The notes: generated by a model not told the origin, from the letters alone. A stretch of DNA of 64,000 bases from Flavobacteriaceae bacterium Ga0077528 (GCA_001464475.1 LNDX01000010.1:1-64000), one strand, 5' to 3'; shown: positions 26,037-35,815, counted from the stretch's first letter. A program made the numbers and translations.

Positions 26037-27143
26037 ATGTTACTAATTTTACTTTGTTTATTCATTGCTGTTGTAGTTGTTCAATTCCTATATTATGTAG
26101 TGTTTTTTGGTAAATTTTCTTTTGCTAAACCACAAACTTCTACACCAAAAAGAGTTCCGATTTCAGTAATTGTTTGTGCTAAAAACGAAGAGGAAAATGT
26201 GAAAAGTTTCGTTCCCTTATTGGCTGAACAAAATTATCCAGATTACGAAATAGTACTTATTGACGATGCTTCGAGCGATGAAACCTTAGAAATTTTTGAA
26301 GCTTTTGAAAAACAATATTCTAATGTTAAATTAGTAAAAGTAGAAAACAACGAAGCGTTTTGGGGAAACAAAAAATTTGCTCTAACACTTGGAATCAAAG
26401 CTGCTAAAAACGAATACCTTCTTTTTACAGACGCTGATTGTTACCCAAAATCAAACGATTGGATTAAAGAAATATCAGCCCAATTTACCCAACAAAAAAC
26501 GATTGTTTTAGGTTATGGTGCTTACGAAAAAATTAAAAATTCGTTTCTTAATAAAATCATCCGTTTTGAAACCTTATTGACGGCAACGCAATATTTTTCA
26601 TGGGCTAAATTAGGAAAACCTTACATGGGTGTTGGTCGTAATATGGCCTACAAACGTGAAGAATTTTTCAAAGTTCGCGGTTTTATGGATCACATGAAAA
26701 TTCGTTCAGGAGATGATGATTTGTTCATTAATCAAGCGGCAAATGCCAAGAATACAACTGTTTGTTACACACCGGAAAGTTTTACTTTTTCAAAACCAAA
26801 AACTACTTTTAAAGATTGGTTTACACAAAAAAGAAGACACGTTGCCACTGCACAACATTATAAAGCATCCGATAGAACGCAATTGGCTATTTTTTATGCA
26901 ACTCAATTATTGTTTCTAATTTTACCAATAATCCTTTTAGCATTCCAATTTCAGTGGATTATTGTACTAAGTTTGATAGGTTTCCGTTATCTATTTGCAT
27001 GGTTATCACTTGGATTTGCAGCCGGAAAACTAAAAGAAAAAGACGTAATGTATTGGTTTCCAATTATTGAAATCGTTTTAATATTCACGCAACTTAACGT
27101 TTTCATCACCAATACCTTTTCAAAACCCGTTCAGTGGAAATAA
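26037..27143 (+). CDS. Family 2 glycosyltransferase, membrane-bound
   Basis: 368 aa. An N-terminal membrane helix (about 1-20) precedes a GT-A domain: SVIVCAKNEEENV, IVLIDDASSDET and FTDADCYP (metal-binding DxD region). A QKRRH motif (about 280) is like the QxxRW of processive GT2 enzymes, and two or more membrane helices follow at about 293-335. Probably adds sugars to a lipid or polysaccharide at the inner membrane; the sugar is unknown. Its last ten bases overlap the next gene's GTG start. Confidence 0.82.
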   Translation: MLLILLCLFIAVVVVQFLYYVVFFGKFSFAKPQTSTPKRVPISVIVCAKNEEENVKSFVPLLAEQNYPDYEIVLIDDASSDETLEIFEAFEKQYSNVKLVKVENNEAFWGNKKFALTLGIKAAKNEYLLFTDADCYPKSNDWIKEISAQFTQQKTIVLGYGAYEKIKNSFLNKIIRFETLLTATQYFSWAKLGKPYMGVGRNMAYKREEFFKVRGFMDHMKIRSGDDDLFINQAANAKNTTVCYTPESFTFSKPKTTFKDWFTQKRRHVATAQHYKASDRTQLAIFYATQLLFLILPIILLAFQFQWIIVLSLIGFRYLFAWLSLGFAAGKLKEKDVMYWFPIIEIVLIFTQLNVFITNTFSKPVQWK

Positions 27144-27685
27144 ATCCGTACATAGAAAAAGCTAAAAAAGGCGATCAAGTTGCCTTCACTTACCTACTCG
27201 ACCATTATTGGAACGAGGTCTATGGATTTATGCTAAAACGTACCGAAAATGAAACCGATGCCGAAGATATTACTATAGAAACATTCTCCAAAGCATTCGA
27301 TAAATTAACCACTTACAACCCTGAATTTCAATTCAATACTTGGTTAATAGCCATTGCAAAAAACGTTCATATTGATTTACTTCGCAAAAAAAAATCAACA
27401 CTTTTTGTTGAAATTACCGACGAAGAAGATCAACAAGCTTACAATATAGCAGACACATCTCCAACGGCTGAAGATGAATTGATTACAGAGCAAAATTTAT
27501 CGCAACTCTTACAATTTATAAAAGAATTAAAACCTCATTATCAAGAAGTTATACAACTTCGTTACTTTCAAGAAATGAGTTACCAAGAAATTGCCGAACA
27601 ACTTGAAGAACCTTTGAGTAACGTCAAAATCAAACTCCTACGCGCCAAAAAACTCTTGGCAGAAATCATCCAAACAAAACGATAA
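27134..27685 (+). CDS. RNA polymerase sigma factor, ECF type
   Basis: 183 aa with a GTG start inside the glycosyltransferase gene. Sigma-2 (about 8-75) contains ETDAEDITIETFSKAF and the -10 recognition helix region NTWLIAIAKN. Sigma-4 (about 120-175) contains YQEVIQLRYFQEMSYQEIAEQL with a helix-turn-helix. No anti-sigma gene is adjacent; the neighbour is tonB after a 355-nt gap, so how it is controlled is not visible. Confidence 0.85.
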   Translation: MEINPYIEKAKKGDQVAFTYLLDHYWNEVYGFMLKRTENETDAEDITIETFSKAFDKLTTYNPEFQFNTWLIAIAKNVHIDLLRKKKSTLFVEITDEEDQQAYNIADTSPTAEDELITEQNLSQLLQFIKELKPHYQEVIQLRYFQEMSYQEIAEQLEEPLSNVKIKLLRAKKLLAEIIQTKR

Positions 27686-27687
27686 TT

Positions 27688-27810
27688 ATTTCTGGAAACG
27701 AATGGCTTGGTTGCTTTTGGTTTCCCTATTCCTGCTTTACATTACAATCTTTGTTTATCAACAAAGGATTTCCATTGCAATCAGGGTTAGCTAGTCCATG
27801 TATTGAATAG
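27688..27810. repeat. Structured intergenic element, possibly a multicopy repeat or gene remnant
   Basis: The 355-nt gap before tonB begins with a segment that is open in two plus-strand frames for about 40 codons but has no start. It folds imperfectly: CCCTATTC...GCAATCAGGG outside and ATCTTTGTT/AACAAAGGAT inside. Its conceptual peptide (containing FPYSCFTLQSLF) resembles spurious short proteins I associate with many Flavobacteriia genomes; this is from memory and unverified. The rest of the gap (27811-28040) is AT-rich with an AAATCTAAAATCT-type word at 27961-28000 and no gene. Confidence 0.4.
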
Positions 27811-28040
27811 AGTTCCAGATTCACAAAAACTCAACTATAAATTCAATTTACAAACAATACATTATAATAAATTACATTTTCTTACAAAAATCATACAATA
27901 TTGGAATAATCTTTGCGTTATTAAAACAAGAAACAGATTAAAATAATTTTACAAAGTTTTTGAAATCTAAAATCTAATATCATAAATCTAATATCTAAAG
28001 CTTATGTAACATCGATACTTAACAATTAAAACTATAAATT

Positions 28041-28856
28041 ATGTCAAACTTAAGTATCTTTGAAAAAAAGTGGTTAGACCTTGTATTTGAAGGCAAAAAC
28101 CAAGAGTATGGTGCATACAAATTACGTCAAGACAGCACCAAAACAACCATTATTGCATTCTTCTCAGGAATTCTATTCCTTGGTTTTGTATCAGGAATGG
28201 GTATGCTTTTAAGTTCTTTTGGAGCTAAACCTGTAATCTTGCCAGAGGAACCACTAAATGATTCTATTATAGTAGTAAAGTACGTAGAACCATTAGTTGA
28301 AAAACCAAAATCTGCGGAACCAGTTACTAATAATAGCGCTCCTGTTGAAAAAGCTCCTGTAAACAAAAAAATTGTTGTTGCTGCTACAGTTGAAGCAAAA
28401 GAACCTGTTCCAATAACTTCTGAATTACCAAAAATCAATACTCCAATTGGCACACCAGGAACAGGAACTCCAGGAACACCAGGTGTAATTGATGGTGGCG
28501 GAACAGACCCAAAACCAGTGGTAATTGCTCCAACCGGTCCTGTCACTCCTGCAGAGCTAGACAAACAACCTTTTTTTCCTGGAGGAATTAAAAAATTCTA
28601 TGAGTACGTGGGAACAAATTTTGAAAAACAAAATATTGATGAAGAAGAAGGGCAAGCAATAAGAGTTTTAGTATCTTTTGTAATTGAGAAAAATGGATCA
28701 ATGACAGATATTGAAGTAACAAGAAAAACAACTCCAGAAATTGATAAAGAAGCTATCAGAGTTTTAAAATCTTTAAAAACTAAATGGGCTCCTGGAATTA
28801 AAAATGGAGAACCTGTAAGAACTCAATTTACGCTACCAATTACTGTAATGCTATAA
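28041..28856 (+). CDS. tonB: Energy transducer TonB
   Basis: 271 aa. The N-terminal cytoplasmic part includes LDLVFEGKNQEYGAYKLRQ, a motif of Bacteroidota TonB proteins. One membrane helix is at about 37-57. A long periplasmic linker is rich in Pro, Glu and Lys, with a low-complexity GTPGTGTPGTPG run at about 136-148. The C-terminal TonB domain (about 185-271) has SFVIEKNGSMTDIEV and WAPGIKNGEPV. It couples the inner-membrane proton gradient to outer-membrane receptors such as the one at 47831. No exbB/exbD is adjacent. Confidence 0.92.
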   Translation: MSNLSIFEKKWLDLVFEGKNQEYGAYKLRQDSTKTTIIAFFSGILFLGFVSGMGMLLSSFGAKPVILPEEPLNDSIIVVKYVEPLVEKPKSAEPVTNNSAPVEKAPVNKKIVVAATVEAKEPVPITSELPKINTPIGTPGTGTPGTPGVIDGGGTDPKPVVIAPTGPVTPAELDKQPFFPGGIKKFYEYVGTNFEKQNIDEEEGQAIRVLVSFVIEKNGSMTDIEVTRKTTPEIDKEAIRVLKSLKTKWAPGIKNGEPVRTQFTLPITVML

Positions 28857-28897
28857 TTATTGATTCCTGACTTGTAATTCAAGTTAATAAATGTGTG

Positions 28898-28930
28898 AAC
28901 TGCTTTGCCAAAACAAAGCAGTTTTTTTTT
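28898..28930 (+). terminator. Terminator of tonB
   Basis: AACTGCTTTG (28898-28907) and CAAAGCAGTT (28914-28923) form a perfect 10-bp stem with a CCAAAA loop, followed by T9. Confidence 0.9.
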
Positions 28931-29003
28931 GAAACAAAGTATAAATATTTCTTAATGATTAAAAATCTGAAATAGAATAATCAAAATCTAAAATCTACAT
29001 TCG

Positions 29004-29011
29004 TATCTTTG
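29004..29011 (+). promoter_or_regulatory. Candidate -7 box of lipA
   Basis: TATCTTTG fits TAnnTTTG exactly and is followed by GCA, 19 nt before the chosen lipA start. No clear -33 element is seen. Confidence 0.45.
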
Positions 29012-29030
29012 CATTTCAAAAAAAGTGAAT

Positions 29031-29900
29031 ATGGAAACGGCTACTGAAAATAACCTTCCAATTGGAAAACCAAAATGGCTAAAAGTTAAGTTACCTATTG
29101 GTCAAAAATATACCGAACTTCGTGGATTAGTTGACAAATACAAACTAAATACTATCTGTACCTCCGGAAGTTGCCCAAATATGGGTGAATGTTGGGGTGA
29201 AGGAACAGCTACTTTCATGATTCTTGGTAATATTTGTACGCGTTCTTGCGGATTTTGTGGCGTAAAAACTGGACGTCCAGAAAATGTTGATTGGGATGAA
29301 CCAGAAAAAGTAGCGCGTTCAATAAAAATAATGAACATCAAACATGCTGTTATCACTAGTGTTGATAGAGATGATTTGAAAGACATGGGTTCAATTATAT
29401 GGTTAGAAACTGTTCAAGCCATTCGCAGAATGAATCCGAACACTACTTTAGAAACTTTAATTCCAGATTTTCAAGGAAATACTAGAAATATCGATAGAAT
29501 CATTGAAGCCAATCCAGAAGTTGTTTCTCACAACATGGAAACGGTTCGTCGTTTAACTCGTGAAGTTAGAATTCAAGCAAAATATGACAAAAGCTTAGAA
29601 GTTTTAAGATATCTGAAAGAAAAAGGTATCCGCAGAACTAAATCAGGAATCATGTTAGGTTTAGGAGAAACTGAAGCAGAAGTTATTGAAACTATGCAAG
29701 ACATTCGCAACCAAAATGTAGACATTATAACTATTGGACAATATTTGCAACCTAGTAAAAAACATTTACCAGTAAAAGAATTCATCACACCTGAACAATT
29801 TGAAAAATACGAAAAATTAGGTAAAGAAATGGGCTTTCGTCATGTAGAAAGTGGAGCTTTAGTGCGTTCTTCTTATCATGCTGAAAAACATATTTTATAA
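29031..29900 (+). CDS. lipA: Lipoyl synthase
   Basis: Radical SAM enzyme that inserts two sulfurs into octanoyl groups on lipoyl domains. Both iron-sulfur motifs are visible: the auxiliary-cluster cysteines in [12 protein letters not shown] and the radical-[11 protein letters not shown]. The SSYHAE ending carries the conserved C-terminal RSSYHA serine. 289 aa from the ATG at 29031; a GTG two codons upstream is an alternative. It begins a run with the CDF transporter and gap. Confidence 0.95.
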   Translation: METATENNLPIGKPKWLKVKLPIGQKYTELRGLVDKYKLNTICTSGSCPNMGECWGEGTATFMILGNICTRSCGFCGVKTGRPENVDWDEPEKVARSIKIMNIKHAVITSVDRDDLKDMGSIIWLETVQAIRRMNPNTTLETLIPDFQGNTRNIDRIIEANPEVVSHNMETVRRLTREVRIQAKYDKSLEVLRYLKEKGIRRTKSGIMLGLGETEAEVIETMQDIRNQNVDIITIGQYLQPSKKHLPVKEFITPEQFEKYEKLGKEMGFRHVESGALVRSSYHAEKHIL

Positions 29901-29904
29901 ATAA

Positions 29905-30786
29905 ATGTCAAGAGATTTAGCCAACCAACAAGCAGCCATCAAAGCAACCTATTTTAGTTTAATAGGCAATGCATCTTTAGCTGTAATTAAAGGATTGGCA
30001 GGTTTTTTTGGCAATTCTTATGCTTTAATTGCTGATGCAATTGAATCAACAACCGATATTTTTTCTTCATTTTTAGTATTATTTGGAATCAAATATTCCA
30101 GCAGACCAGCAGATGAAAATCATCCTTATGGACATGGACGTGCCGAACCTTTGATAACATTTATTGTTGTTGGTTTTCTAATAACATCAGCAACAATTAT
30201 TGCCTACGAAAGCATATTAAATATTGGAACACCACATGAATTACCAAAATCTTGGACCTTAATTGTGTTAGGATTAATAATTGTTTGGAAAGAAATCTCT
30301 TTTCAATTAGTTATGAAAAAAAGCATCGAAACCAATAGTTCTTCACTAAAAGCAGATGCTTGGCATCATAGAAGTGACGCAATAACATCTGTAGCTGCAT
30401 TTATAGGTATTTCTATTGCTCTATTTCTTGGAAAAGGATACGAATCTGCTGATGATTGGGCGGCGCTTTTTGCTTCAGGTTTTATTTTATATAACAGCTA
30501 TTTAATTTTCAGACCAGCATTAGGTGAAATAATGGATGAGCATTTATATGATGATTTAGTTGAAGAAATAAGAACCGTTTCGCATAAAGTGAAAGGTGTA
30601 ATTGACACTGAAAAATGTTTCATAAGAAAAGCCGGAATGAAATATCACGTTGATTTACACGCCATTGTTGATGCTACCATTTCTGTAAAAGAAGGTCATG
30701 ATATTTCACATCGTTTAAAAGATACTTTGCGTGAAGAAATTCCACAACTAGGTCACGTTTTAATACACATAGAACCCAATGACTAA
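29905..30786 (+). CDS. Cation diffusion facilitator transporter
   Basis: 293 aa with about six membrane helices. Metal-site motifs ADAIESTTD (helix 2) and HHRSDAITS (helix 5) are visible, with HPYGHGRAEPL in the loop. The cytoplasmic C-terminal domain (about 210-293) is of the dimerisation type. Exports divalent metals such as Zn, Fe or Mn by proton antiport; the metal cannot be chosen here. Its end overlaps the start of gap by eight bases. Confidence 0.88.
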   Translation: MSRDLANQQAAIKATYFSLIGNASLAVIKGLAGFFGNSYALIADAIESTTDIFSSFLVLFGIKYSSRPADENHPYGHGRAEPLITFIVVGFLITSATIIAYESILNIGTPHELPKSWTLIVLGLIIVWKEISFQLVMKKSIETNSSSLKADAWHHRSDAITSVAAFIGISIALFLGKGYESADDWAALFASGFILYNSYLIFRPALGEIMDEHLYDDLVEEIRTVSHKVKGVIDTEKCFIRKAGMKYHVDLHAIVDATISVKEGHDISHRLKDTLREEIPQLGHVLIHIEPND

Positions 30787-31771
30787 AACAAAAATTGCCA
30801 TAAATGGTTTTGGAAGAATTGGAAGAAATCTTTTCAGATTACTTATCAATCACCCAAATATTGAAGTTGTTGCCATAAATGATATTGCTGACAATAGAAC
30901 TATGGCACATTTAATAAAATATGATAGTATTCATGGTGTTTTACCTTATCAAGTTTCATTTGATGAAACATCAATAATCGTTGATGGAAAATCATATGCC
31001 TTTTATCACCAAAAAGAAATTTCAAATCTAAATTGGAATGGAATCGATATTGTAATTGAATCTACAGGAAAATATAAAACATTTGAGGAAATCAATGCTC
31101 ACATCATTTCAGGTGCCAAAAAAGTAATTCTTTCTGCACCTTCAGAAGTTTCCGAAATAAAAACTGTGGTTCTTGGAGTTAATGAAAGTATCCTTGACGG
31201 AACAGAAAAAATTATTTCCAATGCAAGTTGCACTACTAATAATGCAGCTCCAATGATGAAAGTCATTAATGATTTATGTGGTATTGAACAAGCCTACATT
31301 ACAACTGTTCACTCTTATACAACTGATCAAAGCCTTCACGACCAACCGCATAAAGATTTACGTCGTGCTCGTGGTGCAAGTCAATCCATTGTACCTACAA
31401 CAACAGGTGCGGCAAAAGCTTTAACCAAAATATTTCCAGAAATGGAAGGAAAAATTGGAGGTTGTGGCATTAGAGTTCCTGTGCCTGATGGTTCGTTGAC
31501 CGACATAACTTTCAATGTAAAACGAGCTGTTTCTATCGAAGAAATTAATGAGGCATTCTTAAAAGCTTCTCAAACAAATTTAAAAGGAATTTTAGATTAT
31601 ACTGAAGATCCTATCGTTTCTGTAGACATTCTTGGAAATCGAAATTCTTGTCTTTTTGATTCACAATTAACTTCTGTAATAGATAAAATGGTAAAAGTTG
31701 TGGGTTGGTACGACAACGAAATTGGTTATTCATCGAGAATAATTGATTTAATACTACTTATTCAAAAATAA
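30779..31771 (+). CDS. gap: Glyceraldehyde-3-phosphate dehydrogenase
   Basis: NAD(P)-dependent glycolytic or gluconeogenic enzyme. 330 aa with GFGRIGRN at the start, SNASCTTNN with the active Cys151, and the HSYTTDQSLHD and WYDNEIGYSSR motifs. Overlapping the transporter gene by eight bases suggests co-translation, an unusual neighbour for gap. Whether it is the main glycolytic copy or a second paralog cannot be judged from this window. Confidence 0.93.
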   Translation: MTKTKIAINGFGRIGRNLFRLLINHPNIEVVAINDIADNRTMAHLIKYDSIHGVLPYQVSFDETSIIVDGKSYAFYHQKEISNLNWNGIDIVIESTGKYKTFEEINAHIISGAKKVILSAPSEVSEIKTVVLGVNESILDGTEKIISNASCTTNNAAPMMKVINDLCGIEQAYITTVHSYTTDQSLHDQPHKDLRRARGASQSIVPTTTGAAKALTKIFPEMEGKIGGCGIRVPVPDGSLTDITFNVKRAVSIEEINEAFLKASQTNLKGILDYTEDPIVSVDILGNRNSCLFDSQLTSVIDKMVKVVGWYDNEIGYSSRIIDLILLIQK

Positions 31772-31812
31772 TTTCTTTATTTTAGACCTCGAAAAAAAGG
31801 AATTTTCCTATT

Positions 31813-33981
31813 ATGAGGTATATTTTTGTTTTATTTTTTTTACTTCCGATAATTTCATTTTCTCAAATAAAAAATTCTGAGAAAATTGATAGCACCAATT
31901 ATTATATTGATTTAGTGAAGTTTAACCAGAAAAAAAACAATTATAGAAATTGCCTTATTTATTCTCAAAAAGCATTAGATTTTGCGAATAAAACCAACAA
32001 TCAAAAATCAATTGCTGATAGTTATTCTAACTTAGGAGTTATATACTTAGAATTAAAAAAAATTGATGATGCTATAGATGTTTTTGTAAAAAGCATTGCA
32101 ATTTATGCCACATTACCATTCTCCTCTCAACAAGCATTGGCTCACTACAGCATAGGCGTTTGCTATCTTGAAAAGAATAATTTAGCCATGGCTGAAAAGA
32201 ATTTCAATACCGCTGGAGTCATTTATGAAAAAATCAAAATTCCTAGTGCAATTGAAATGCTAAATCTTCAAAAAGGAATTGTTTATAAAGAAAAAGGCAA
32301 AATTCACTTAGCAATGCCTTTATTTGAAAACATTATTATAAAAAAAGACACTAGCGATACTTATAAAACTAAAGCTGAAGCATTATACCAAGTAGGAACA
32401 ATTGAATTTGGGAAAAAGAGATATAACTTAGCTATTAATTATTTCAATAGAGCTCTTGAAATAAACAAAAACAATTTAGAACAAAAAGCTAATATAATTT
32501 TGGCGCTTAGTGAGTGTTTTGAAAAATCATTGAATATTGAAAAATCACATTATTTATTGAAACAATATCTAAGATTGAAAGATAGTTTAACCTATTTAAA
32601 TGATAAAAAAATAGGGAATGAAGATTTTGCTTCTTTCAAAGATTCCGAAAAATTAAAACTGATTGAACAAATTGATAAAGACAACAAGAATCAAGAAAAA
32701 GCGAATACTTTTGCTAAGCTAATAAGCATATTGGCTATTGCACTAATCTCTATTTTGTCACTCTTAAGTTTGTCTCTTTATAAAAACAATGTACTAAGAA
32801 CAGAATCTAATGCTTTACTTAAAGAAAAAAATAAAGAACTTGAAATTGCTAAAGAGAATGCCGAAAGAGCAACCAAAGCTCGTTCAGAATTTCTTTCTAC
32901 TGTAAGTCACGAATTGCGAACTCCTTTAAATGCAATTAATGGGATTACACATTTATTATTAGAAGAAAATCCAAAAGACAGCCAATTGAATTATCTCAAT
33001 TCTTTGAAATTTTCTGGAAATTATTTAATAACATTTATAAATGACATATTAGAAATTAATAGAATTGAATCAGAAAGAATACCAATTGAACAAATTAATT
33101 GTAACTTAAAACTTCAATTATCTAATATTCAAAAATCTTTCAAAGAAATTGCACATGAAAATAATAATACATTTATCTTAGAAATTGAAGATACTATTCC
33201 CGATAATTTAATTTGTGATCCTACAAAGCTGTCTCAAATTTTTATTAATCTAGTTAGTAATTCATTAAAATTTACTAAAAATGGTTATGTAAAACTAATT
33301 GCTAAACTTGAAAAAGTTGAAGACAAAAAAATACAAATCCAATTTAAAGTTTCTGATAATGGAATTGGAATACCTGAAGATAAACAAAATGAAATTTTTG
33401 AAAGTTTTTCTCAAGGTTCAATAGAAATTAATAGAAAATATGGTGGTACAGGACTTGGACTAGCCATTGTAAAACGATTAATAGAATTATTGGGAGGAAA
33501 AATTCAAATTAATAGTAAAGTTGGATTGGGAACTACTTTTTCATTTTCGCTTCCATTCGAAGTTGGTAAAAATGAAATCGTAGAAATAAAAGAGCAAGCC
33601 ATAGATAATGCCGCAATTGAGAACAAGAAAATTCTATTGGTAGAAGACAATAAAATCAATCAAATGATTACCAAGAAGATGATTGAAAACAAAGGTATGT
33701 TCTGCAAAATATTAGATAATGGTGAGGATAGTGTAACTTATTTGAAACAAAAAAATGATTATGATTTAGTTTTAATGGACGTTCACTTACCAGGAATAAA
33801 TGGTACAATAGCAACGCAACAAATTAGAGAATTCAATACCGAAATTCCAATTATTGCACTTACAGCAATTTCACTAAATGAAAATAGAGAAATGCTCCTT
33901 TCTTATGGAATGAATGATGTAATCACCAAACCATTTGATCCAGAGCAATTTTACAAAATAATAGCCGATAATTTATTATAA
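31813..33981 (+). CDS. Hybrid sensor histidine kinase with TPR sensor domain
   Basis: 722 aa. Signal peptide (about 1-18), then five or more tetratricopeptide repeats (about 35-270) in the periplasm. A membrane helix lies at about 299-320, then a short coiled coil, a HisKA domain with His366 in FLSTVSHELRTP, a HATPase domain (about 470-590; NLVSNSLKF, DNGIGI, GGTGLGLA) and a C-terminal receiver with Asp656 in VLMDVHLPG. There is no output domain and no separate regulator gene nearby, so it probably feeds another protein. The signal is unknown. Confidence 0.9.
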   Translation: MRYIFVLFFLLPIISFSQIKNSEKIDSTNYYIDLVKFNQKKNNYRNCLIYSQKALDFANKTNNQKSIADSYSNLGVIYLELKKIDDAIDVFVKSIAIYATLPFSSQQALAHYSIGVCYLEKNNLAMAEKNFNTAGVIYEKIKIPSAIEMLNLQKGIVYKEKGKIHLAMPLFENIIIKKDTSDTYKTKAEALYQVGTIEFGKKRYNLAINYFNRALEINKNNLEQKANIILALSECFEKSLNIEKSHYLLKQYLRLKDSLTYLNDKKIGNEDFASFKDSEKLKLIEQIDKDNKNQEKANTFAKLISILAIALISILSLLSLSLYKNNVLRTESNALLKEKNKELEIAKENAERATKARSEFLSTVSHELRTPLNAINGITHLLLEENPKDSQLNYLNSLKFSGNYLITFINDILEINRIESERIPIEQINCNLKLQLSNIQKSFKEIAHENNNTFILEIEDTIPDNLICDPTKLSQIFINLVSNSLKFTKNGYVKLIAKLEKVEDKKIQIQFKVSDNGIGIPEDKQNEIFESFSQGSIEINRKYGGTGLGLAIVKRLIELLGGKIQINSKVGLGTTFSFSLPFEVGKNEIVEIKEQAIDNAAIENKKILLVEDNKINQMITKKMIENKGMFCKILDNGEDSVTYLKQKNDYDLVLMDVHLPGINGTIATQQIREFNTEIPIIALTAISLNENREMLLSYGMNDVITKPFDPEQFYKIIADNLL

Positions 33982-33983
33982 AA

Positions 33984-34016
33984 AAAGACGCTTTTGATTA
34001 AGCGTCTTTCTTTTTT
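33984..34016. terminator. Bidirectional terminator between the kinase and punA
   Basis: AAAGACGCTT (33984-33993) and AAGCGTCTTT (34000-34009) form a 10-bp stem with A- and T-runs on opposite sides; the T-run overlaps the punA stop. Confidence 0.85.
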
Positions 34017-34827
34017 AATATTGTTTGATTAGTTCTTTTATCAGTAATCTAACACTTGGTTCGGCTTTTTGAGCAGCTTTTAGAACCTCTTCGTGGTTTA
34101 CTTCTTCGATGTTTTCTTCGTCTCCCATATCCGTAATAACTGAAAGTCCAAAAGTTTCTAATTCCATGTGTCGTGCTACAATAACTTCTGGTACAGTTGA
34201 CATACCAACGCAATCAGCACCAATATTTTTTACCATCTTGTATTCTGCTAATGTTTCAAAAGTTGGTCCTTGTAAACCCATATAAATTCCATCATGAACT
34301 TCTATATTCGCTTCACTTGCAATCGCTTTTGCCTTTGCAATCATTTTCAAACTATAAGGTTCGCTCATGTTCACAAATCTTGGTCCGAAACGTTCATCAT
34401 TTTTCCCACGCAATGGATGTTCTGGCATCATGTTGATATGATCTTTTATCAAAACAATTGAGCCAACTTCATATTTAGGATTAACGCCACCAGATGCATT
34501 AGATACTATCAATTTAGTAACACCCAAATATTTCATAACTCTAACAGGAAAAGTTACTTGCTTCATATCATAACCTTCATAGAAATGAAATCTTCCTTGC
34601 ATTGCAACAACTTTTTTATCACCAATTGTTCCAAAAACTAAAGCTCCTTTATGACCTTGAACCGTTGATACAGGAAAATTAGGAATTTCAGAATAAGGCA
34701 TCGTAAATTCAATTGCAATATCATCAGTAAAGCTTCCCAATCCTGAACCTAAGATTACTCCATATTCTGGTGTGAAACCTGTTTTTTCTTTGATATAATT
34801 AACGGTTTCTTGTACTTGTTCCCACAT
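34015..34827 (-). CDS. punA: Purine-nucleoside phosphorylase
   Basis: 270-aa trimeric PNP-type enzyme (inosine/guanosine phosphorolysis). Motifs: GVILGSGLG, GRFHFYEGY, VSNASGGVNP, GLQGPTFET and VGMSTVPEVIVARHM, the last being the family's most conserved stretch. The first 29 bases lie inside the 3' end of lpxK in another frame, so the two are coupled. Confidence 0.93.
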   Translation of the reverse strand: MWEQVQETVNYIKEKTGFTPEYGVILGSGLGSFTDDIAIEFTMPYSEIPNFPVSTVQGHKGALVFGTIGDKKVVAMQGRFHFYEGYDMKQVTFPVRVMKYLGVTKLIVSNASGGVNPKYEVGSIVLIKDHINMMPEHPLRGKNDERFGPRFVNMSEPYSLKMIAKAKAIASEANIEVHDGIYMGLQGPTFETLAEYKMVKNIGADCVGMSTVPEVIVARHMELETFGLSVITDMGDEENIEEVNHEEVLKAAQKAEPSVRLLIKELIKQY

Positions 34828-35815
34828 AATTTAAAATTGTTTGGTTAAAATCATCACCTTTAGAAATGAAACTACTTTTAATAGGTAAATAAAAAAGTGA
34901 TTTCAAATTCTGATTTTTCAATCTAACGTAATCCTTTTCTGTTGTGATAATTAACTTATTGTTTGCTTTATTTTTAATTTCTTCAATATCTTTTTCTGAA
35001 AAATTATGATGATCTGGATAAACTAGTTTTACATTTTTTTCAGCCTGCAAATATGCAAAAAAGGGTTCGGGTTTTGCTATTCCGGCTAAAAGTAATTTAT
35101 CAACATCAATTATTTCCTCAACTTTTTTAGATCCAAATTCATTATAAACTTCTGAATCATAATCTATAAAACTAAAAAAGATTGGAACATTTAATCCTAT
35201 CTTTTTAATCATATTTTGTTGTGCAAGTTCCGACAAATCTTTGGGACATTTAGTGATAATTATCACGTTAGCTCTTTTCGCTCCGCTTCTACTCTCTCTT
35301 AAATTACCTGTTGGCAGCATGAAATCATTAAAATACAAATCATCAAATGAAGAAAGTAAAATGTAAAATCCAGCTTTGACTTTTCTATGTTGAAAAGCGT
35401 CATCTAGTAAAATAACTTCTGGTTTATTATCTAATTTTAATAATTGTTCTATTCCATTTTTTCTTTGAGCATCAACTGCTACATGAATATTTGGAAATTT
35501 TTGATGAATTTGAAACGGTTCATCACCCAAAATTTCAGCATTTGAATTTGAATCTGCCAAAACAAAACCTTCCGACTTTCTTTTATAACCTCGACTTAGT
35601 GTTGCAATTTTATAATTTGGCGAAAGCAAACGAATTAAATATTCAATTTGAGGCGTTTTCCCAGTTCCGCCGACACTAAGGTTTCCAACAGCAATTATAG
35701 GAATATCAAACGAATAGGATTTTAAAATTCCTTTATCAAAAAGAAAGTTTCTGATGGAAGTTATCCAACCATAAAGAATTGAAAAAGGAAAAAGTAAATA
35801 CCTTAAAATAATCAT
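34799..35815 (-). CDS. lpxK: Tetraacyldisaccharide 4'-kinase
   Basis: Phosphorylates the lipid A precursor at the inner membrane. 338 aa with an N-terminal membrane-associated helix and the P-loop GNLSVGGTGKT at 44-54 (family signature), followed by LSRGYKRK, GDEPFQI, LLDDAFQHRK and TTEKDYVRL. The 29-bp overlap with punA is unusual given their unrelated roles. Confidence 0.93.
   Translation of the reverse strand: MIILRYLLFPFSILYGWITSIRNFLFDKGILKSYSFDIPIIAVGNLSVGGTGKTPQIEYLIRLLSPNYKIATLSRGYKRKSEGFVLADSNSNAEILGDEPFQIHQKFPNIHVAVDAQRKNGIEQLLKLDNKPEVILLDDAFQHRKVKAGFYILLSSFDDLYFNDFMLPTGNLRESRSGAKRANVIIITKCPKDLSELAQQNMIKKIGLNVPIFFSFIDYDSEVYNEFGSKKVEEIIDVDKLLLAGIAKPEPFFAYLQAEKNVKLVYPDHHNFSEKDIEEIKNKANNKLIITTEKDYVRLKNQNLKSLFYLPIKSSFISKGDDFNQTILNYVGTSTRNR

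Noticed and set aside
28127..28564. 145-codon frame opposite tonB
   Set aside because: It is antisense to the Pro/Gly-rich linker of TonB; the repeat-rich codons create a long open shadow. It has no start context and no homology that I can see.
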